The notes under the pieces are model-generated. The model was given only the letters and a program-made list of their open reading frames with translations, was not told the DNA's origin and did not search any database. Positions 58,329 through 64,000 of a stretch of 64,000 nucleotides of DNA are shown piece after piece. Location of the stretch: the NCBI RefSeq assembly GCF_001428335.1, contig NZ_LMSG01000012.1, positions 441,136-505,135 on the forward strand. Direction: 5' to 3'. Both the position numbers and the translations under genes were made by a program. The stretch comes from Arthrobacter sp. Soil762 (GTDB lineage: Bacteria; Actinomycetota; Actinomycetes; Actinomycetales; Micrococcaceae). Each line of letters begins with the position of its first letter. Position 1 is the first letter of the stretch.

Positions 58329-59429
58329 TCAGCTGGCGCGGTCCACCACAGCCAGGGCAAAGTTGGCCAGCGACGACTTCACAACACCCTCGGGAAGCGG
58401 CGCCAGCGCAGCAATTGCTTCGTCGGCCCAGCGGCGGGCAATCACCCAGGACTCGGCGGTGACGGGGTGCTCGCGCAGCCCGGCCACGGCTGCGGCCAAG
58501 GCAGCGTCGGAGGTCAGGTCCCCGTCAATGAGCTTCAAGAGTTCGACGGCGGACTGGTCACCGGCCGCAGCATCGCGCCGCAGGAACAGAACGGGCAGCG
58601 TGGGCACACCCTCGCGGAGATCCGTGCCCGGGGACTTGCCGGACTTCACCTTGACGCCGGTGACATCAATGACGTCGTCGGCGAGCTGGAAGGCCACGCC
58701 CACCTTTTCGCCGTACTCCACCAGGAGGTCCTCGTAGGCCTCGTCGGCACCGGCGAAGATGGCACCGAGCTGGCCGGAGGCGGCCACCAGGGAACCGGTC
58801 TTGTCCGCGATGACGGACAGGTAGTGCTCCACCGGATCCTCGTCCGGACGCGGGCCTACAGTCTCGTGCAGCTGGCCCAGGCACAGCCGCTCGAAGGTCC
58901 GGGCCTGGATGCCCAGCGCCCGGGAACCAAGTTCGGACACCAGGATGGACGCGCGGGCAAAGATGAGGTCGCCGGTGAGGACCGCCACGGAGTTTCCCCA
59001 GACCTCGTGGGCCGTGGGGGCGCCGCGGCGGAACGGGGCCGAGTCCATCACGTCATCGTGGTACAGCGTTGCCAGGTGGGTCAGCTCCACCACGACGGCG
59101 GCCTGCACCACGGCGGGCAGCGAAGCGTCGCCGAGGTGGGCACACAGCAAGGTCAGCAGCGGCCGGATGCGCTTGCCGCCGGCTTCCACGAGGTGACGCG
59201 ACGTTGCGTCAGCCAGGGGATCCGAGTTGGCAATGGCTTCGCGCAGCTTCTTTTCCACCCGCGCCAGGTTGTTGGTGATGGCGGGGCCCAGCTCGGCGTC
59301 CTCCGCGATCGCCGCGAAGCCTGCGGGCAGCTGAAGTCCCGTGGCAATGGCGGTGGTGTTGAGGCTGGGTTCGGAGTCCGGCAGGCCGTGCCCGGCGTGC
59401 GTCCAGCTGTGGTCTGCGGAGTTGGTCAC
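58329..59429 (-). CDS. polyprenyl diphosphate synthase (menaquinone tail)
   Basis: A 366-residue trans-isoprenyl diphosphate synthase. The first Asp-rich motif is 'LYHDDVMDSAPFRRG' and the second 'FQLADDVIDVTG', with 'GGKRIRPLL' binding the diphosphate. It elongates allylic diphosphate with isopentenyl diphosphate to a long chain. It starts at a GTG in a GTGA overlap with the geranylgeranyl-reductase-type gene upstream. With MenJ and MenG in the same operon the product should be the menaquinone side chain; chain length cannot be read from the sequence with certainty. Confidence 0.93.
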   Translation of the reverse strand: MTNSADHSWTHAGHGLPDSEPSLNTTAIATGLQLPAGFAAIAEDAELGPAITNNLARVEKKLREAIANSDPLADATSRHLVEAGGKRIRPLLTLLCAHLGDASLPAVVQAAVVVELTHLATLYHDDVMDSAPFRRGAPTAHEVWGNSVAVLTGDLIFARASILVSELGSRALGIQARTFERLCLGQLHETVGPRPDEDPVEHYLSVIADKTGSLVAASGQLGAIFAGADEAYEDLLVEYGEKVGVAFQLADDVIDVTGVKVKSGKSPGTDLREGVPTLPVLFLRRDAAAGDQSAVELLKLIDGDLTSDAALAAAVAGLREHPVTAESWVIARRWADEAIAALAPLPEGVVKSSLANFALAVVDRAS

Positions 59430-60757
59430 GGGTTAACCCTAACTTTTTGTTGCGGATACCGCTGATTCGAGGCCGGTGGTGTATTGGATGTGGCCGGAAC
59501 CAGCGACTCCAGGACGCGGATGGCCCGGTCCTCGAAGCCCTTCGCGGACGGGTCGGTCAGGTTTGCGAGCAGCCGCACCACAAAGCGCATCAGCATGGGA
59601 ATGGGCATCCCGGTCCGCAGCGCGAGCTTCATGACGGCGGGCTTTCCGATCAGCGCGGCAAACGCCCGTCCCAGCGTGAAATGCGATCCCCACTGGCCCC
59701 GCACATAGTCCGCGTACCCCGCGAGGTGCGCATCGGCGTCGTACATTGCCCCCGCGGCAGAGGAACGGGCGGACGCGTCAATGATGAACTCCGCCGCGAA
59801 CCGTGCCGATTCCATCGCGTAGGAGATGCCCTCGCCGTTGAACGGGGAGACCATACCGCCGGCGTCGCCCAGGAGCAGGAGGCCGGGCGAGTAGTGCGGG
59901 GTGCGGTTGAAGCCCATGGGCAGCGCGGCGCCGCGGATTTCACCCATCTGGTTATCCGGGGTGAAGCCCCACTCGGCGGGCATGGCGGCGGTCCATTCGC
60001 GCAGGACCTGCTTGTAGTCGAGCTTGCCGAATTCCCTGGACGAGTTCAGGATGCCGAGGCCCACGTTGGAGGTGCCGTCGCCGACGCCGAACACCCAGCC
60101 GTAGCCGGGGAGCAGTTTTCCGTCGCGGCCGGGGAGCTCCAGCCAGCCTTCCATCCAGTCGTCGTTGTGCCGGGGGGACGTGAAGTAGGTGCGGACGGCG
60201 ACGCCGAGGGGGCGGTCGTCCCGCTTGTGGATCCCCAGCGACACGGCGGTTCGCGTCGAGTTGCCGTCCGCGGCGAGTACGACGTCGGCGCTGAAGTCGC
60301 GCGACTCCCCCGTCTTGCGTCCGGACTCGTCCAGGAGCGCTGCGCGGACACCGGTCACGCGGCCGTCTTCAGACCGCAGGGCTTCGGTGACGCTGTGACG
60401 CTCGAGGATTTGTGCGCCGGCAGCCTGGGCGTGGCGGGCCAGTTCCTCGTCGAAGCCCAGGCGGGTACGGATGAGGCCGTACTGCGGAAAGTCGGAAACC
60501 TCGGGCCAGGGCAGCTCAATAGTGCGGCCGCCGGCAATAAGGCGGAGGCCCTTGTTCCGGCGCCAGCCGTCCGCTTCAGGGTGCGGCAGGCCGAGCTTCT
60601 GGATTTCGCGGACCGCCCGCGGGGTGAGGCCGTCGCCGCAGACCTTCTCGCGCGGGAAGCTGGTTTTCTCCAGGACGGTCACACTGATGCCGGCCTTGGC
60701 AAGGTAATACGCGGCGGTGGAGCCTGCTGGCCCCGCGCCGACAATCAGAACATTCAC
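59426..60757 (-). CDS. menJ: geranylgeranyl-reductase-family oxidoreductase, MenJ-like
   Basis: A 443-residue flavoprotein of the geranylgeranyl reductase family. 'VLIVGAGPAGSTAAYYLAKAGISVTVLEK' binds FAD, 'KVCGDGLTPRAV' and 'LLLGDAGGMVSPFNGEGISYAMES' are family signatures. MenJ saturates one isoprene unit of menaquinone in mycobacteria; the same genomic context (UbiE/MenG and polyprenyl synthase) supports that role here. It starts at a GTG three bases after menG and overlaps the polyprenyl synthase gene by four bases. Reduction of other isoprenoids is the alternative. Confidence 0.9.
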   Translation of the reverse strand: MNVLIVGAGPAGSTAAYYLAKAGISVTVLEKTSFPREKVCGDGLTPRAVREIQKLGLPHPEADGWRRNKGLRLIAGGRTIELPWPEVSDFPQYGLIRTRLGFDEELARHAQAAGAQILERHSVTEALRSEDGRVTGVRAALLDESGRKTGESRDFSADVVLAADGNSTRTAVSLGIHKRDDRPLGVAVRTYFTSPRHNDDWMEGWLELPGRDGKLLPGYGWVFGVGDGTSNVGLGILNSSREFGKLDYKQVLREWTAAMPAEWGFTPDNQMGEIRGAALPMGFNRTPHYSPGLLLLGDAGGMVSPFNGEGISYAMESARFAAEFIIDASARSSAAGAMYDADAHLAGYADYVRGQWGSHFTLGRAFAALIGKPAVMKLALRTGMPIPMLMRFVVRLLANLTDPSAKGFEDRAIRVLESLVPATSNTPPASNQRYPQQKVRVNP

Positions 60758-60760
60758 AGG

Positions 60761-61540
60761 TCAGCGCTGGATGTTTCGGCGGAGCTTTGCCACGGGGCCC
60801 TTGTGTGCGGCGATGGCCTCCGCGGCGCCCTCGGGCGTAGATTCCAGCGGCTTGGTGGCACGGTGGACGGCCACGATCCCGCCGGTCAGGTTGCGGTACG
60901 TGACCTTTTCCCAGCCGGATTCCTGCAGCCAGGCGGCCAGGTGGTCCTGGTCCGGCCAGGCGCGGATGGACTCGGCGAGGTAAACGTAGGCGTCCGGGTT
61001 GGAGGCCACCTTCACGGCGATGGCCGGCAGGGCACGCATGAGGTATTCCGTGTACATGGTGCGCCACAGCGGAACCACGGGCTGGGAGAACTCGGCGATG
61101 ACCAGCTTGCCGCCGGGTTTGGTGACGCGCAGCATTTCGGCCAGCGCCTTCTTGGGCTCGTGGACATTGCGCAGCCCGAACGAAATGGTGCTGGCGTCGA
61201 AGCTGTTGTCCGCGAACGGCAGGTTGGTGGCGTCGCCGGCAACGAAGTTGATGTCCGGGCGGCGGCGCTTGCCAACTTTGAGCATGCCGAGGGAGAAATC
61301 GCAGGCGATGACATCTATGCCCGCATCGGCATATGGCTCGCTGGAGGTGCCGGTTCCCGCGGCCAGGTCCAGCACGCGCTGGCCCCGTTTCATATCCATG
61401 GCTTCCACCACGATCCTGCGCCAGCGGCGGGTTTGCCCCATGGAGAGGACATCGTTGACGACGTCGTACTTAGGTGCGACGTCGTCAAACATCGTGGCTA
61501 CTTCGTCCGGACGCTTTTCCAAGGATGCTCGGTTCACCAT
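60761..61540 (-). CDS. menG: demethylmenaquinone methyltransferase
   Basis: A 259-residue SAM-dependent methyltransferase of the UbiE/MenG family catalysing the last step of menaquinone synthesis. Motif I is '[19 protein letters not shown]', and the UbiE signatures '[18 protein letters not shown]' and '[30 protein letters not shown]' are both present. It begins an operon with menJ and polyprenyl synthase. The dehydrogenase upstream ends nine bases before its ATG, so read-through from that operon is possible. Confidence 0.95.
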   Translation of the reverse strand: MVNRASLEKRPDEVATMFDDVAPKYDVVNDVLSMGQTRRWRRIVVEAMDMKRGQRVLDLAAGTGTSSEPYADAGIDVIACDFSLGMLKVGKRRRPDINFVAGDATNLPFADNSFDASTISFGLRNVHEPKKALAEMLRVTKPGGKLVIAEFSQPVVPLWRTMYTEYLMRALPAIAVKVASNPDAYVYLAESIRAWPDQDHLAAWLQESGWEKVTYRNLTGGIVAVHRATKPLESTPEGAAEAIAAHKGPVAKLRRNIQR

Positions 61541-61549
61541 GCAATTGTC

Positions 61550-62566
61550 TCAGACAAACTTGAGAAGGACTTTCGACGAGCCCGTCCCCCGGTCCGAAGC
61601 CACGACAAACGCCTCGGCCACGTCACCGGCGTCGAACGTGTGCGTCAGCAGCGGCTCCACATCCAGCCCGTCCGCCAGGTACGCGAGGGCGTCATCCAGC
61701 TCGTCCGCGAAGCGGAAGGTCCCGCGGTAATCGATCTCCCGGAAGACGAGTGCGGCGAGCTCGGCCGTCACGGGACCGGCCGGCAGGTTGCCCACCTGGA
61801 CCACGGTGCCCCCGCGGCGCACGGCCGCGAGGACACCGCCCAGCGCGCGGGCCGCGCCGGAGGCTTCGAACGCAACATCCACCTCGGGAAGCTGCGCGCC
61901 GGAACCCACCAGCACGACGTCGTCGGCTCCCATCCGTTTGGCGATCGCCAGCGAAGTCTCGGACAGATCACTGGCGACGACGCTGGCTGCGCCGGCGCGC
62001 CGGGCGGCGGCCACCAGCAACGCGCCGATCGGCCCGGCACCATTGACCAGAACGTCCTTACCAGTGAGGCTGCCGGCCCGGGCAACGGCGTGGATCGCCA
62101 CCGCGAGCGGCTCGGCGACGGCGGCCTGCCGGGTGGTGACGCCGGCGGGCAGTCGCCGCAGCTGTCCCGCCGGAACGGCCTTGCGGGAGGCGAAGGCGCC
62201 GTCCGTGTGGGGCCGGTGCGCGGCGCTGCCGTAGTATGTGACCTGCGGGCAGAGGTTCGTGCGACCCGCCAGGCAGCCGGCGCAGTCGCCGCAGTACACG
62301 GCCGGGTGGACGGTCACGGCGTCGCCCACCGCGAAGCCGCTCACGCCCTCGCCGAGAAGCGAGATCCGGCCGGCGACCTCGTGGCCCAGGACCATGGGAT
62401 CGGCCAGGATGCTCAAACCGGAGGCGCCGTGGCTGACGTAGTGCAGGTCCGAGCCGCAGATCCCGCCGTATTCGACGTCGACGATCACCGAGCCGGCCGG
62501 GCAGGCCGGGTCCGGGCGGTCCTCGAGACGCAGGTCTCCGGCGGCATGGACAACTACGGCTTTCAA
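61550..62566 (-). CDS. zinc-dependent L-idonate 5-dehydrogenase-like enzyme
   Basis: A 338-residue MDR dehydrogenase. 'YGGICGSDLHYVSHGASGL' and 'PMVLGHEVAGRI' carry the catalytic zinc ligands and are characteristic of L-idonate 5-dehydrogenase; structural zinc cysteines lie in 'CGDCAGCLAGRTNLC'; 'NGAGPIGALLVAAARRAG' binds NAD(P). It would oxidise L-idonate to 5-ketogluconate. It starts at a TTG overlapping the permease stop (TTGA) with GGAGG seven bases upstream. The permease gene upstream likely imports the sugar acid. Related xylitol or sorbitol dehydrogenases cannot be excluded. Confidence 0.85.
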   Translation of the reverse strand: MKAVVVHAAGDLRLEDRPDPACPAGSVIVDVEYGGICGSDLHYVSHGASGLSILADPMVLGHEVAGRISLLGEGVSGFAVGDAVTVHPAVYCGDCAGCLAGRTNLCPQVTYYGSAAHRPHTDGAFASRKAVPAGQLRRLPAGVTTRQAAVAEPLAVAIHAVARAGSLTGKDVLVNGAGPIGALLVAAARRAGAASVVASDLSETSLAIAKRMGADDVVLVGSGAQLPEVDVAFEASGAARALGGVLAAVRRGGTVVQVGNLPAGPVTAELAALVFREIDYRGTFRFADELDDALAYLADGLDVEPLLTHTFDAGDVAEAFVVASDRGTGSSKVLLKFV

Positions 62567-63936
62567 ACTGCATCCTCCACGAGGGTCAGGTCGCGTCCCT
62601 TGGTTTCAGGGGCGAAGAAGGTGGCCACAAAAGCGATGGCGGAGTAAAGGACCATCATTCCGGCCACCGGCCACCAGGAATTGGTGAACAGTGCCAGCAG
62701 GCCTGCGGCGATGATCGGGGCCAGTCCGCCGGAGAGCACACCGCCGATTTCCTTGGCCATAGCCAGCTGGGTGTAGCGGTTGCGGGAGCCGAAGAGTTCG
62801 TTCACGTAGGCGGACTGGACCGAGAACATGCCCAGCACGGAGACGGACAGGCCGATGATCAGGGCGAGCGAGACCAGGAACGGATCGCGGGACTGCATCA
62901 TCAGCAGGGCCGGGATGGCGAAGCACATCTGGAAGCCGGACAGGGCGCGGTACATGCTGCGGCGGCCCACCTTGTCGGAAAGCCAGCCGGCCAGCGGAAC
63001 CGTGGCGAAGCCGAGGAACGAGCCGATCAGCAGCGCGAAAGTGCCCACGCTCTTGTCCATGCTCAGGCCCGTGACGATGTAGCCGATGAGGAAGGTCTGG
63101 ATCATGGCCGAGTTGCCGGATTCGCCGATCCGCAGGGCCATCGCCAGGAAGAACGCCTTGCCCTTGCGCTTGGCCTTGGCGGCCGGGGCGGACTGCCCGA
63201 CGGCGGTGCCGGACTCAGCAGCGAAGGCGGCGGCAGCAGCGGCGTCGGCGATTTCCTGCGCACGGGCGGCCTCGAAAACGGGGCTTTCCTTCAGGTTGCG
63301 GCGCATCCAGAGGGCGTACAGGGTAATGCCGATGCTGGCGATGAACGGCAGGCGCCAGCCCCAGCTCATGAGTGCTTCTTCGGGCAGGAGCGTCAGCAGG
63401 ACCCAGAGGCCGGAGGCCAGCAGTGTGCCGGAGTTGGTGCCGAGGCAGACGAAGGAGGCGATCAGGCCGCGCTTCTTGGGCGGGGCGTATTCGGCCAGCA
63501 TGACCGATGCGCCGGAGAGTTCGGCGCCGGCGCCGAAGCCCTGGGCGAGGCGGAGGAACACCAGGATGATCGGCGCGGCCAGGCCAATCTGGGCGTAGCC
63601 GGGCAGGAAGCCGATGAGCATTGTGGACACGCCCATCATCATGATGGTGATGACCAGGACCTTCTTGCGGCCCACCCGGTCACCCATGCGGCCGAAGAAC
63701 CAGGCACCGACCGGGCGGGCCAGGAAGCCCACGCCGTAGGTCATGAAGGCGATCAGCAGGCCCACTACGGGGTCGAAGTTGGGGAAGAAGATTTTGGGGA
63801 AAATGATGGCGGCGGCCAGCGAATAGAGCTGGAAGTCCATGTATTCCATGGCCGTTCCGAGCCAGCCGGATACTGCAGTCCTGATCAGGTCTTTGGATGA
63901 GCGCTGGGTGGCGCCTACCTGGATTGTTGCCGTCAT
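62563..63936 (-). CDS. MHS-family MFS sugar-acid permease
   Basis: A 457-residue metabolite:proton symporter of the MHS branch. 'SGWLGTAMEYMDFQLYSLAAAI', 'FFGRMGDRVGRKKVLVITI' and 'LRLAQGFGAGAELSGASVM' are diagnostic. The central cytoplasmic loop (about residues 215-250) is an Ala-rich insert ending in 'AKAKRKGKA', longer than in the other two MHS permeases of the window. GAGGGG precedes the ATG. It overlaps the idonate-type dehydrogenase by four bases, so substrate uptake and first oxidation are coupled. The 64 bases to the window edge probably hold its promoter. Confidence 0.9.
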   Translation of the reverse strand: MTATIQVGATQRSSKDLIRTAVSGWLGTAMEYMDFQLYSLAAAIIFPKIFFPNFDPVVGLLIAFMTYGVGFLARPVGAWFFGRMGDRVGRKKVLVITIMMMGVSTMLIGFLPGYAQIGLAAPIILVFLRLAQGFGAGAELSGASVMLAEYAPPKKRGLIASFVCLGTNSGTLLASGLWVLLTLLPEEALMSWGWRLPFIASIGITLYALWMRRNLKESPVFEAARAQEIADAAAAAAFAAESGTAVGQSAPAAKAKRKGKAFFLAMALRIGESGNSAMIQTFLIGYIVTGLSMDKSVGTFALLIGSFLGFATVPLAGWLSDKVGRRSMYRALSGFQMCFAIPALLMMQSRDPFLVSLALIIGLSVSVLGMFSVQSAYVNELFGSRNRYTQLAMAKEIGGVLSGGLAPIIAAGLLALFTNSWWPVAGMMVLYSAIAFVATFFAPETKGRDLTLVEDAV

Positions 63937-64000
63937 GAACCCCTCTGTTCTACGGGCCTGGCCGGATGCACAGCTTCAATGATGCGGCATGGCCAGACGT

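Noticed and set aside
59447..62647. A 1066-codon open frame on the plus strand
   Set aside because: It lies antisense to four well-recognised genes (menJ, menG, the idonate-type dehydrogenase and part of the polyprenyl region); its His/Gly/Val/Arg-rich translation is typical of a high-GC shadow frame.
1..64000. tRNA, rRNA, transposase, integrase or prophage genes
   Set aside because: None was recognised on either strand, so the repeats cannot be assigned to a resident insertion sequence.

Overview
The window is high-GC DNA densely packed with genes on both strands, with frequent 1-4 bp stop/start overlaps, many GTG starts and several apparently leaderless promoters. The gene content fits an actinobacterium of the Arthrobacter/Pseudarthrobacter type (Micrococcaceae): menaquinone genes, APS-type sulfate assimilation, FprA reductases, a poxvirus-like topoisomerase IB and an adhP/exaC/DUF779 cluster. 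The genus is inferred from gene content, not from a marker gene. I saw no rRNA, tRNA, transposase, prophage or CRISPR array.

Layout. 1-994: partial MFS exporter. 1073-1837: unknown protein. 1868-3844: Fur-family regulator plus catalase, with a palindromic operator. 3999-4634: DUF2461 protein. 4688-11362: IclR regulator facing a six-gene sugar-acid operon (MHS permease, 2-hydroxyacid dehydrogenase, zinc dehydrogenase, KduD, KDPG aldolase, KDG kinase). 11560-17981: amino-acid permease and an alcohol/acetaldehyde oxidation cluster with a GAF-domain regulator. 18122-21732: FprA reductase, topoisomerase IB, RarD permease. 21841-26330: GABA/putrescine catabolism (GabT, aminobutyraldehyde dehydrogenase) with a divergent PucR regulator. 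26338-31666: CHAD protein, MFS permease with GntR regulator, a small membrane protein and a decayed DUF1206 gene. 31759-40996: a glutarate-like dicarboxylate/acyl-CoA cluster (glutaryl-CoA dehydrogenase, LysR regulator, CoA-transferase, thioesterase, second acyl-CoA dehydrogenase, FabG-like reductase, thiolase, MaoC hydratase, MHS permease).

41064-55748 is dominated by sulfur assimilation: a second FprA, siroheme synthase CysG, a sulfonate-type ABC transporter, sulfite reductase-CysH-CysD-CysN and sirohydrochlorin chelatase SirB, interleaved with an ABM monooxygenase, a cysteine-synthase-like enzyme and RNA ligase RtcB. The reductase operon, CysG and the SsuA operon share an identical promoter architecture: a direct-repeat motif (GTGACG-N14-GTGAM-N5-GTTTC) upstream of the -35, and a -10 box exactly six bases before the start codon. 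This looks like one regulon under one unidentified factor.

55810-63936: TRIC-type membrane protein, SUKH-like acidic protein, a solitary AbiEi/DUF559 endonuclease-like gene, polyprenyl synthase-MenJ-MenG, and an idonate-type dehydrogenase with an MHS permease. Three 72-base repeats with conserved ends and a fixed-length variable middle occur at 45514, 56996 and 57989; two of them, in the same orientation, bracket the endonuclease-like gene. These repeats and the sulfur promoter motif are the least explained signals in the window.
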